Assembly: GCA_032433765.1 (NCBI GenBank)
Contig: JAVIAB010000092.1
Coordinates: 35,089,534 to 35,153,533 of the forward strand
Origin: Megaustenia siamemsis
Lineage: Eukaryota > Mollusca > Gastropoda > Stylommatophora > Ariophantidae
Reading direction: 5' to 3'
Length of the DNA: 64,000 nucleotides
A program made the translations under genes and the position numbers. Of this stretch, positions 43,901 to 54,484 are shown piece after piece. The notes beneath the pieces were generated by a model. That model was not told the origin of the DNA, ran no database searches, and saw only the letters and a program-made list of their open reading frames with translations. Position 1 is the first letter of the stretch; each line of letters opens with the position of its first letter.

Positions 43901-44420
43901 AAAACGTTACACAAGAAAACCTTGCAAAAAAGCTGATGCTGATACATCTCATTTCGCGAATAAAATAGAGCAAAATTTGGTTGATCTGAAAGGCTAAAAG
44001 TGAGAAATGACAAAGTGGAGAGATTAACAGACACCGAACGGAAGTTAATGCTGCGAAAGCCGGAATTAGAAGTTGATGTGGCATCCCTAACGCAAGACAA
44101 AGAAGGATTATGTGAAAGAATAAGAAGATTAACAGACGGGGAACATGATCGACCAGTAATTAAAAAGACAGGAACTAGACTTAGGACAGATAAAAGTTAA
44201 TTTTATGAGAGACAAAGTGGAAATCTACCAAACCAGCAACATGGAAAAAATAGTTGCAAAAGAAAATAGGACATTTGAACTGATAACAACAGTAGAAATA
44301 AGTGATGGTACAAGAAAAGATAGGAATCGCACCAGGATGAAACCAGTGCAGTTTGAGAATACAAGTTGTACAAGCCTAACCAGCTTCGGCAGCAACAATG
44401 TTTGTAGATGATTCTTTGGC
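43900..44420 (+). pseudogene. coiled-coil-like ORF relic, 3' part
   Basis: Plus-strand readings in shifting frames: KIEQNLVDLKG, then (44000-44200) MRNDKVERLTDTERKLMLRK, LEVDVASLTQDKEGL and RIRRLTDGEHD, then (44205-44411) MRDKVEIYQTSNMEKIVAKEN. The LVDLK motif also occurs in the 5' relic, and DKVE recurs twice here. Heptad-like Leu/Val spacing and charged residues suggest a coiled coil. Several frameshifts are present. Function and family are unknown. Confidence 0.45.
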
Positions 44421-45570
44421 GATAAAATATGGAATCATAATGGGTCGTGCCAAGGACGGAAACCTTATGTGAGCGGGAATGCATGACAAACTGTCAAGTT
44501 TCTGTTATGATGATGGATGCAGGTTGGAATGTGATGAAGAAGACGGAGCCAGTGGTTCAGTTGGGTTACCGTTCCTGATGAGGGAAAATAGGTTGTACCA
44601 GACTACCTGGTGGATACAAGAATGAACGAGTCTCCCGTAAGAGGGTGAAGACAGAAAACCAAAAACAACTTTGATAATCAGAAAGTAGATTCAATTTTAA
44701 CGGAGTGTGGTAAACTGATAGCAGGTCATCCGTTTATAAGTTGAGACGTATTGATTCTGTGACGTTAAGTTATGAAATTAAATGACATTTATAATTATGA
44801 ACTTCATGTGTGATATTGCTTGTGAAGAATATATTGTAACGTATGTTTGTATGGATGAAAGAAAAAGGATGTCTTATATTGTTGATTTAGAGTGCGAATG
44901 GCGTGTGTGTAAAACACAATTATATGTAGTTGAAGCAAGTTTGTGAAGTTGAACGAAGGCGATAATAATGTTAGTTTTTTCAGTGTAGAGAGTATGTGTG
45001 TACACACAAAAAACATAAGGCTAAACGTAATTCAGTGGATAGTCCTTTAGAGAAAAAGAGGGCTAATCCAGAGATATATCTTAGAGAAACTGTTCAGAAT
45101 GATTAACAGAATGAATAACTCAAGAATCCCCATTAGTTTTAAAGGAAGATGTGCTTTAAGTAGATATTTCTATTCTCTGAAGAGGTCATTTCTTACATGG
45201 GAGATTAAAACTAGGAATATGCAGCTTTCATAGGAGTAGTTGTTGATGTAAGTTATGTACATACGTTATATTATTTAATGCTAGCTAAAGAGTTAAGCTG
45301 ATTTAATTACTGAACCTGGAAAGTGCCATAACATATATACTTTTATATGCAAGTCAGATACTTATCCAGATGAATTAAGAAGTATAACTGATGAACTGTA
45401 GATAACATTTTGAAAGAGATCTAGACTACATTTTGAGTCATCATGTTAAGTATTGGATACAAATGTTGATCTGAACATTTGGAGTTAACATATTCTCTAA
45501 TGTGTGCGTATAGTTATTCACCTTCAATTCGTCTTTAATGATAATATAAAATATGAAGACGTAAACATAT
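44421..45570. other. no supported gene
   Basis: AT-rich. At 45116-45134 a single aactcaagaatccccatta matches the 42-bp satellite inverted (ggggattcttgagtt), 3 kb from the array. Otherwise nothing recognised. Confidence 0.5.
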
Positions 45571-45574
45571 CAAA

Positions 45575-46925
45575 GTATTCTTGTTTCATAAATTAAACCA
45601 CAGATCTTGATAGAATAAATAACTAATAGAATGCTTGAAAGATATACATCTAGATGATGCTGACACAAGACTGAACTATTATTTGTACTGGGAACAAACA
45701 GCTATGACAAAATACACAATTGAGAACTCTGCACCTGTTGATATATAACTTGGAAGACAGGGCTGCCTTTTATCACTATTTTTATTCAATTTATACACTG
45801 AACATATCTTTGAAGACACCGTGGTGATGGCAGGACTAAAATTAATGAATACATAATCAGTCTAAGATATGTCGATGTTACCATAAAATAACAGAAAATC
45901 TAGAAGACCTACACCAACTAGTTAAGAAAATAAACAAGACCAAGCAAGACTATGATTTGCATTTACATATTTACAAGACGAGAAGAGCTCAAAGCAAAAA
46001 GCGAGCTAATTTCCAATATTAGGAAGAAACAATCATCATTTTTTGGCCATGTAATGAGAAGAGAACAACTGCAATATATTGTAACAACTGGAAAAAAATT
46101 GAGGGACGAAGAGATAGAGGGAAGCAAAGAGAAAAAATACCAGACAGCTTAAGAGAATGGCTTGGCTGAAGGTCAACAACAGAAATGATAAATAGCTGTC
46201 GAGATCGAAAGTTGTGGAGAGACATGATCACCCACGCCAGTAGGCCCGGTACTTGATGATGATTTACAAGACTAAAACTGTGATTATTAGTAGAGAAAAC
46301 ACACAAAATATATTCAAGTGGAAATAAAAGAAGATGTAAAGAACCTAGAAAGAGTTCAAGAATATATAACTATCTTAGACATAACAAATGATGGAAAATA
46401 TAAGACAGAAATAAACAAAAGATGTTGAAACAACATGACAAATATAACAACCTCAAAACAACTAAAATCAGAATTAAAATTACGGATTGTAAAATGTTAT
46501 ATCTTCTCAGCATTTCTGTAAGGTGCAGAAACACGGACATTAAAAAAGAAAACAGAGCAGACAATTGAAGCCTTTGAAATGTGGATCTAAGAAAAAAGGA
46601 AAGAATCGGTTGGAAGGAAATGAAGACAAATAAGAAAGTTCTAAATCAGCTGGAAATGAAAAATAAAAGGAACTACTTAAGACAATTTTAAAAAGACAAC
46701 TGAATTTTCCTAGAGACCCCAGTACCCTAGTAAAAGTCATCTTGGAAAGTAAGGTATATGTAGATGAGGCAGAGGCAGACCAAGATTAAAGTTGAATGAT
46801 AACATCACAAGATGGACAGGTGAATCTAACACAACGTGCACTATCAAGACAAGAGACAGATTCAAATGGTCCCCCATGGTCGCAAATCTTCGATATGGAG
46901 ACGGTATCCAATACATGAATAAATT
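45575..46925 (+). mobile_element. LINE-B, old degraded copy with LINE-E inside
   Basis: The plus reading is full of stops. It includes YWEQTAMTKYTIENSAPVD, GCLLSLFLFNLYTE, LRYVD (degraded YADD), then LINE-E (45980-46261), then KTKTVIISRENTQN, LRIVKCYIFSAF, AETRTLKKKTEQTIEAFEMW and TNKKVLNQLEMKN. It ends near ggagacggtatccaa without a clean tail. Confidence 0.85.
45980..46261 (+). mobile_element. LINE-E 3' fragment inserted in LINE-B, 11-bp TSD
   Basis: Reads AKSELISNIRKKQSSFFGHV, then RREQLQYIVTTGK, and ends gcccggtacttgatgatgat. TSD atttacaagac at 45969-45979 and 46262-46272, perfect. About 280 bp, 5'-truncated. Confidence 0.94.
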
Positions 46926-48043
46926 CGACACTGTTTGATAGTCCTAGTACAAGACATGTTTTAGCATTAGCGACGACACGCCTTCCTGGTAATGTCATTT
47001 CTACACGTCACTCTTATCACCTGTTTTGGAGATAGCCCATGTCTTGTATGTGCCAAACCTTGATAAGACCTACAATGACAATTAACAAACCACTCAACTT
47101 TGTGCAACTACAGTCTGTTATCTACGTTCTTAAGACCAGCCATTATTGTACGTGTACTGAGTATCCCAATCTCATGTTCATTTCTGTACTCACAGTAAGA
47201 GCTCTCGGCCCAGAACACAAACCCCATAGCACTGACGACGATCCGTCTCGGTGGTAATTTACGTAACTTTGTTGGATAGCATTTCACAAACAAACACAGT
47301 CACATGCAGCTTGTCCCTTTCGATTTTCAAGTGTCATTTTTTTGTTTGTTTTGAAACAGAACTTACGTTTTGTCGACCTTCTTCGATAGGGTTAGGCAGA
47401 TGATTTCATCAACATTTAGATTTGGTGTCAGGGGAATACCCGTAGCTCTAGGTGGGATTTAAATGGAAGACCTTTATACGCAACTTCCACACTACAACGA
47501 TCTCGCATCGTCACCTGTATTTGAAATGACGTTGTACGCATTCTTCTCCCCTCACCCCCATGAAATCTCCCTTCTCCAAACTTTGAGATGAAAGCTGCGG
47601 ATTACATCTCCATCTGGCACGGTCGCTCGCTCATTGGTTCTCCAGCTGTCTACTTCTGGTTTCATTTTTATTTATTTAACAAACAAAAAAACCCTGTTTT
47701 GTTTTTGTGCTCGTCCCCCTGTTCTCTTAGTATCGCTCCAGTTAGAGAACTTATGGCGTTTATGTTAAAACATCAAATTGTATGTGGGTGGATGGGGCGT
47801 GTATTACGCTACAGAATATATTTCTCATGTAATTATTCTCAATTCTTCAAACAACAATAGCTCTGTCTTATCTCCACTGTTGCCCGCATATTTAATTATT
47901 TGTCCTCCATTTTTCTACCAATATCTTTTCTACACTGAGAAACATTCATTTATTTACACTCTCTATGTGACGACAACATTGTCGCTGGTTTGTTGACGCA
48001 TCAAAAATGATATATTCATATATCAATATACAAATACAAACAA
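46926..48043. other. no recognisable gene
   Basis: Mixed-composition sequence with short frames on both strands (47039-47257, 47588-47860). No domain, repeat or promoter recognised. Confidence 0.5.
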
Positions 48044-48935
48044 AGTAAAAATAACGATACATTAATTATCAGTAAGATAAGAAGTTAAAGAAGGATCACA
48101 TAGAGCTACCTACATCCGTGTATGTGTTATATGAGCTGTCAAGCCAGGAACAATGAATTGTGGCATCACTTTCTACCGCGAAATGGCCTGCGAGACGGAC
48201 TCACAACAGTTAACTTTCAGCATGAATACTTTCATTCTGTTGAAAATCACAATTACATTGGAATATTATGGCACGATGCGAGCATTACAAGAAGCTGGTA
48301 TATTCATATTATTAACAGAAGAGTAATGAAAACATTATGAAAGAGGCCAAAGCAGAAAGTGAGCTAATTTCCAATATTAGGAAGAAACAATCATCATTTT
48401 TTGGCCATGTAATGAGAAGAGAATAGCTGGAATATATTGTAACAACTGGGAAAATTGAGGGACGAAGAGATAGAGGGAAGCAAAGAGGGAAGATACCAGA
48501 CAGCTTAAGAGAATGGCTTGGCAGAAGGTCAACAACAGAAATGATAAATAACTGTTGTGGTCGAAAGTTGTGGAGAGACATGATCACCTACGGCAGCAGG
48601 CCCGGTACTTGATGATGATGATTATTATTATTATTAACAGGACAAGCACAAGAACAAATGACACATTATTGATATATGAATATACCAGCTTCTTGTAATG
48701 CTCGCATCGTGCCATATTCCAATGTAATTGTGATTTTCAACAGAATGAAAGTATTCATGCTGAAAGTTAACTGTTGTGAGTCCGTCTCGCAGGCCATTTC
48801 GCGGTAGAATGTGATGTCACAATTCATTGTCCCTGGCTTGACAGCTCATATAACACATACACATATGTAGGTAGCTCTATGTTATCCTTCTTTAACTTCT
48901 TATCTTACTGATAGTTAATGTATCGTTATTTTTAC
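48044..48935. repeat. large inverted repeat (265-bp arms) with LINE-E in its centre
   Basis: Arm 48044-48308 and arm 48674-48935 are reverse complements at high identity. Matching landmarks are gtaaaaataacgatac / gtatcgttatttttac at the outer ends and tggtatattcatat / atatgaatatacca at the inner ends. Without the LINE-E insertion (48319-48628) the loop is about 50 bp. A foldback or MITE-like element is likely. No TSD identified at the outer ends. Confidence 0.92.
48319..48628 (+). mobile_element. LINE-E 3' fragment inside the inverted repeat, 12-bp TSD
   Basis: The LINE-E end begins aagagtaatgaaaac, continues KKQSSFFGHVMRRE and finishes cggtacttgatgatgatgat. TSD tattattaacag at 48307-48318 and 48629-48640. 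Confidence 0.92.
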
Positions 48936-48961
48936 TTTTTTAAAATTTGTCGATGATTGCT

Positions 48962-49078
<117 letters not shown>

Positions 49079-49083
49079 CGCCT

Positions 49084-49543
49084 TAGAGGGGTTTACACTG
49101 TTTGAATTATAATAACTCGGACAAAAATAAGAAAAATATTATTTTTTCAAAGTTACAAAGATATTCAAAGCATTACTGCTAATGTTGTAATGTTGAAGAA
49201 TGTTCAAAACGTCTTCCATTAGCAGAAATACATCGTTTGGAACGCTCTTGAACAGATCTACAAACATGTGATATTGTTTCCGTAGAAACGAATTCACGGG
49301 CAGTCATAATCGCCTCTGTCATGGCATCCAGCGAACGTGGTTTTGTAGCTTAGACAGTGTTCTTCAGTTCCCTACAGAAAGAAGTCTAACGGTGTTAGAT
49401 CGGGACATCTAGGTGGACACTCTCGACACTTCCTCTCGTAGGCCTATCAACAAATGTTGCATCCAGGAATTGTAGCACTTCTGGATGGTAATATGACGGT
49501 ACCGTCTTGTTATCTTAACATTCAAACAGTGTAGACCCCTCTG
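49084..49543 (-). mobile_element. Tc1/mariner-superfamily relic with terminal inverted repeats
   Basis: Terminal inverted repeats: agaggggtttacactgttt at 49085 onward and the reverse complement of cagaggggtctacactgttt at 49522-49543. The minus strand inside encodes the end of a transposase: ECPPRCPDLTPLDFFL, equivalent to the well-known PPxSPDLxPxDFFLW motif that precedes the last catalytic acid in mariner-type DDD/DDE transposases, then, with stops and shifts, KPRSLDAMTEAI and RSVQERSKRCI. About 460 bp remain, so the first two-thirds of the gene are gone. No TA duplication is clear. Confidence 0.82.
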
Positions 49544-49647
49544 TGGGACACTGTGTGTGTTTGTACGCGCGTGCGCACGCATATTTATATATATGATATA
49601 TTATATTATGACATACTATATATAACATATTACATATTTTAAAATAT

Positions 49648-49916
49648 GTCATCGTCATCGAGTGCCGTCTCCGCAACGAAGGTTGGCTACCATGGAGCGC
49701 CATTCTGCTCTGTCTCTTGCTTTGATGGTGCAGGTTATCATAGGCTGATTTGTCCATCTTTTGATGTTACACGTCCATGTTAGTCTTGGTCTGCCTCCGC
49801 CTTTTTTACCTTGTATTTTCCACTCCAGGATTACTTTTAGTAGGCTGTTGTGTTTTTTAACACGGCCCAAAAATCGCATTTGTCTTATTTGAATTGTGCT
49901 TAGTAGTTCTCTTGTC

Positions 49917-49918
<2 letters not shown>
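49648..49918 (-). mobile_element. LINE-B 3' end (minus half of second head-to-head pair)
   Basis: An 87-codon frame: MRFLGRVKKHNSLLKVIL, GKKGGGRPRLTW, CTIKARDRAEWRSM, ending at the tail at 49648. Its 5' end abuts an AT microsatellite. Confidence 0.9.

Positions 49919-49991
<73 letters not shown>
49919..49991. repeat. AT microsatellite between two inverted LINE-B ends
   Basis: About 36 AT units forming the exact centre of the inverted LINE-B pair. Self-complementary, so it would promote hairpin or cruciform formation. Confidence 0.95.
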
Positions 49992-49992
<1 letters not shown>

Positions 49993-49994
<2 letters not shown>

Positions 49995-50232
49995 CAATTC
50001 AAACAAGAAAAATGAGATTTCGGGGGCATGCTAAAAGACACAGCAGCCTACTAAAAGTAATCCAGGAGGGGAAAATACAAGGTAAAACAGGTAGAGACAG
50101 ACCAAGACTAACATGGACGAGGAACATCAAAACATTGTCAACTAAGCATATGATAACCTGCACCAACAAAGCAAGAGACAGAGCGGTATGGCGCTCTGTG
50201 GTAGCCAACCTTCGATGCGGAGACGGCACTCA
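49993..50232 (+). mobile_element. LINE-B 3' end (plus half of second head-to-head pair)
   Basis: TRKMRFRGHAKRHSSLLKV, GKTGRDRPRLTW, CTNKARDRAVWRSV, RCGDGTQ, then stops near 50235. It differs from the facing copy by many substitutions, so it is not a simple mirror duplication. Confidence 0.9.
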
Positions 50233-50235
50233 AAT

Positions 50236-50917
50236 ATATAACCATCTAGAGTTCACCTGTGTTCACTGCTGGGTCCATCTAAGTCTGAGTTTCAAATTGA
50301 AGCAGAACTTTACTATAAAAAATAGTGTCATTCAGCGTAGACTCGTTTTAAAACGGGCAACGCCATGTCTGTTTCAAGAAGCTACTCATGAAATCAAGTC
50401 TGCGTCACGTGATCTGCGGGTCTAAGTTTGTTGTCTTCCTCGGGTGCTGCATTGACTGAAACGCTAAATCAGCCCTCGTTAAATGTAACTAAAGGTTCAT
50501 GGAATAACACTTGTCGTTTGCTGAACGCTACTGCTATTTATGGAGCTGCCAAGTGCAGAGAATGCTTCTATAATAACCAATAATCAATAGGAAATGTACG
50601 GAGCTTAAATGTTTTTGAAGTAGGAGAGGATATGATAATAGCAATGTTGTGAGCGCTTTCAAACGCTGTTCGCAGAGTGTAATGATCGCCCGTCTTTGAG
50701 GTGAACTTTTAGACGTCAACCTTAATAATAAGCTGGAAGCAGTGATCTGCCCCATTGCTGTTGACACAATCATACAGCTTGTTCCAGTGTGGCGTTGTAA
50801 TAGCCATGTGTACCTTCTCTGTTCATGATAGAGGTCGTGAGACCTGACATTCAAGAGTGTCTTTTTTTTAAAACGGAAAAACACTGGTTGTAACCATATG
50901 AATCTCTGCTTGTTATC
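50236..50917. other. no recognisable gene
   Basis: Frames 50012-50425 (plus, continuing from LINE-B) and 50534-50884 (minus) have no domain. Confidence 0.5.
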
Positions 50918-51367
50918 ACCTGCAGGAGAGTTCTTAAATGTTATGTAAAGCCAGTCTTAACATATGGATGCGAATCATGGACAATAAGACAACAGACAAG
51001 AAAATCACTGGAGTCTGTAGAAATGTGGTTTTACAGAAGAGTGTTGAGATTACCATGGACAGCTAAGAAGAGTAATGAAGATGTTCTGAGAGAGGTCAAA
51101 GCAAAAAGAGAGCTAATTTAAAATATTAGGAAGAAACAATCATCATTTTTTGGCCATGTAATGAGAAGAGAACAACTGGAATATATTGTAACAACTGGAA
51201 AAATGAGGGACGAAGAGATAGAGGGAAGCAAAGAGAAAAAATAACAGACAGCTTAAGAGAATGGCTTGGCAGAAGGTCAACAACAGAAATGATAAATAGC
51301 TGCCGAGATCGAAAGTTGTAGAGAGACATCATCACCTACGCCAGTAGGCCCGGTACTTGATGATGAT
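50918..51367 (+). mobile_element. LINE-E, longest copy
   Basis: Reads RVLKCYVKPVLTYGCESWTI, RKSLESVEMWFYRRVLRLP, WTAKKSNEDVLREVKAKREL, then KKQSSFFGHVMRREQLEY and the ggcccggtacttgatgatga end. One stop and one frameshift. LINE-E is closest to LINE-D in protein sequence. 5'-truncated. Confidence 0.9.
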
Positions 51368-51748
51368 GAACTTCACCATATTTTTTTCACAAAATTAAAT
51401 GTTTTCATTTAGAATCAACCCCCAAAAAAACTATTCAAGAATTAAATGCTGACCTATATTTTTCACTTAAAACGCAAAGTATGCATGTGTAATGTTGCGA
51501 AGAGTGTTAAAAAAATGAATATATTAAAACTCTTAACGATAAATAATGACAGCACCATTGTAGTCGGAGAATATATAGCGAGAGAAACCTGGGCCCCGTT
51601 TCCGTAGTTAAAAATGAAGGAAATATTATATTCATGCAAATTTCAACGCCTCTTGTGCTTCGCTGGAGATATAAAATTGACGTAGCTAAACAAACAACAA
51701 AATGAATATACAAATATTGAAATGTTTGTTTTATTAATGATTAAATAC
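51368..51748. other. no recognisable feature
   Basis: AT-rich spacer. Confidence 0.5.
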
Positions 51749-51756
51749 AGCAAGAT

Positions 51757-52219
51757 CATCAGCATCATCACGTGCCATACCGGTTGTCATAGGCGATCCT
51801 GTCTTTCCACAATCTTATATCTACAGTGCATCGTATCAGTTCTGTTGTTGACTGTTTTCCATGCCATGACACCAAGCTATCCAGTATTTTCTCTCTTTGT
51901 CGTCCGCGACCTTTTAGTTTGCCAGTTGTAACCAAGTATTCCAACTTTCTTCTTCTCATGATGTGCCCGAAAAATGATTGTTTCTTTCTGATGTTTTTTA
52001 GGAGCTCCCTTTTTGTGTTGGCCTCTTTGAGAATTTCCTCATTGGTAATTTTAGCTGTCCAGGGAACTTTCAACATTCTTCTGAGAAATCCCATCTCTGT
52101 GGCCTCTAATCGTCTTTTCATTTGTTTGTCTACTGTCCATGATTCGCTTCCATAGGTCAGAATTGGTTCTATGTAGCACCGATGAACACTCTTTGTCATT
52201 TCTATTGGCATAGATTAAA
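51757..52219 (-). mobile_element. LINE-D 3' fragment, 8-bp TSD
   Basis: Main frame 51768-52211: KSVHRCYIEPILTYGSESWT, VDKQMKRRLEATEMGFLRRM, VPWTAKITNEEIL, SFFGHIMRRRKLEYL and TELIRCTVDIRLW. TSD agcaagat at 51749-51756 and 52220-52227. Very close to the copy at 20001-21278. Confidence 0.92.
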
Positions 52220-52227
52220 AGCAAGAT

Positions 52228-53481
52228 AGCGTTTGTGTATTGTAGTTTACGTGTGGAAATTGTGGGGATAAGACTAAAGCAGGTAAGGTAACTCATGACA
52301 ATGTGTATGAACTGGATAAGGGTTTCCAACCTTTAGACACTCAAAGCTGCTTTCCCATGCTGATGATATATCAGCCACGCCCTTATGTCAATGACGATCG
52401 GATAAACTATGAATTTCTGATAGAATTTATATAATGATAAATGACAGAATTATCACTATATTTTTAAACTCATTTACCCAAAAACAAATATGACGCTTAT
52501 GTGAATGTTGTCATTATATTATTTCCAACCACTAAGTTGTCTTCTGATAATAACCTCGGCGTCATTGCCAAAGTTTAACGACGTCTCTAGTAGCAGCGAT
52601 GGACACTTTGGGAACCACTGAACAAGACCCTCAAAATGTAGTTAAGATTTATCTGGTGACGTGAGGGTAATCGTTAATGGCGATGGTGTGCTTGATAGTA
52701 GCTGTAACGATCCATAAAAACAAACTAGAATTGTTTGAACCTATATGTGGGCACTCACGAAACACAAAGCATAAACTACAATTACATTCGATGGATGTAC
52801 ATTTAGGTTTTAATGGAAGATTTGTATCAACCACCTCTTACTACCAATGTGCTCTTTATTACTGCCGATTAGCTCAAGTCGAGAAATGAATGTGGCATCT
52901 TGAAAAGGAAAACACGATTTGGGCTATTTGTGTATAACCAACAGAAGTCAACAAAAATAAATGTTCCAAATCCGCACAACAGACTTAACACCCCATCTGG
53001 CCAGTTCAACACCTGAACAGACATATCAGAAAATGAAGTTCTAGCAAACAAATGTTTACAATCTTTCCTTCGCCATTGCTGACTAGCACAAAAATAACAC
53101 GAGAGTTAAAAATGGAAAGAATGGCTACAAACTTCATTTACAAATAAAATATATTCAACCAGCGCGTGATTGTACATGTTTAATTAAAAAGACATTCAAT
53201 AGCTTAGTGAACAGGGGAAGCCATAACAGACCAGAGATGGTTCACACAACAGATATGAATGTTTCAATAACGGTAATACATTTTTAAAAAATGGCAAAAT
53301 AAAATCTAGAGGATAGATAATTGAAGGAAAGTATACATTATTTTAGTGGGGAGGGGAAGACAGCAAAAAAGAATGGGCTTGAAGTACTTTAAGTGGCATT
53401 GAATGATTGATAAACACGCCGACGGTTGAATTTGTGTGCGTTGCGTGTAATGCTTAACTACGTTAATTTAATTGTAAAATG
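52228..53481. other. no recognisable gene
   Basis: AT-rich. Short frames at 52649-53051 on both strands, without support. Confidence 0.5.
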
Positions 53482-53856
53482 TTTATAAGGTCTTGCTCCC
53501 AGCTGTGTTGAAATAAGTAAATACAAACTATGTAGAGTTCATTAGATCGCATGTCCTTTATAAGGTCTTGCTCCCAGCTGTGTTGAAATAAGTAAATACA
53601 AACTATGTAGAGTTCATTAGATCGCATGTCCTTTATAAGGTCTTGCTCCCAGCTGTGTTGAAATAAGTAAATACAAACTATGTAGAGTTCATTAGATCGC
53701 ATGTCCTTTATAAGGTCTTGCTCCCAGCTGTGTTGAAATAAGTAAATACAAACTATGTAGAGTTCATTAGATCGCATGTCCTTTATAAGGTCTTGCTCCC
53801 AGCTGTGTTGAAATAAGTAAATACAAACTATGTAGAGTTCATTAGATCGCATGTCC
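53482..53856. repeat. 75-bp tandem repeat, five near-identical copies
   Basis: Units begin tttataaggtcttgctccc at 53482, 53557, 53632, 53707 and 53782. I see no differences between copies, implying very recent expansion or gene conversion (or an assembly effect). 75 bp is 25 codons, so the minus frame 53463-53873 repeats MRSNELYIVCIYLFQHSWEQ; not a gene. Confidence 0.96.
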
Positions 53857-54484
53857 TTTACAGAACGATGCATTCAACACATCTCGTCAAAAAGAATTGT
53901 GTCGCTAGCCAGATCTGCCACTACTTTTATCATGTTCAATGTCTCTCTGCTGTTTTGAAACTACCTACCTTCTTCTTGGCCTGCCACTGATTTGCTTCCC
54001 TGGAACCAGGTTCCGTTATTGTTCTTTTGCAGCCGGCTGTGTCTTTTGACGTGTCAATAACATTTTAATTTCTTCTGTAGAATGGTGTTTATGAGCCAAC
54101 TCTTTTTAATGTTAAAATCTTTAAATATATCTCCATTGCTCTTTTTAAGAGAACAAGTCATCGTAAGGATTTGTCTGTAGCATTTTGTTTCCATTGAGTC
54201 TATTTTCTTTTTCGTTGTTTGCGAGAATGTCCATGATTCACAATCATGTGTTACTGTGGGGAAGATACATGCCCTAAGTAATTTTAATTGTGCTGCCTTG
54301 CTGGTTTCGTGTCACATGTTCTTCATGGTGTTTAATTATGGTGTTGCTACTGCTAATCTTCTTGTGCTCTCTTTCTGACAGTCTCCATTGTTATTTACTA
54401 CAGATCCTAAATATTCATCGTTTGTTACAATTTCAAGTTCTTCACTGTTGATGATGATTTTGGGCTGACTTTTTGCTAGATCAA

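Noticed and set aside
47588..47860. Small ORF with possible membrane segments
   Set aside because: 90 codons in AT-rich DNA, no signal or homologous pattern recognised.
53463..53873. 136-codon frame with perfect 25-residue repeats
   Set aside because: Arises because the 75-bp unit is divisible by three and lacks a stop in that frame; no flanking coding sequence.
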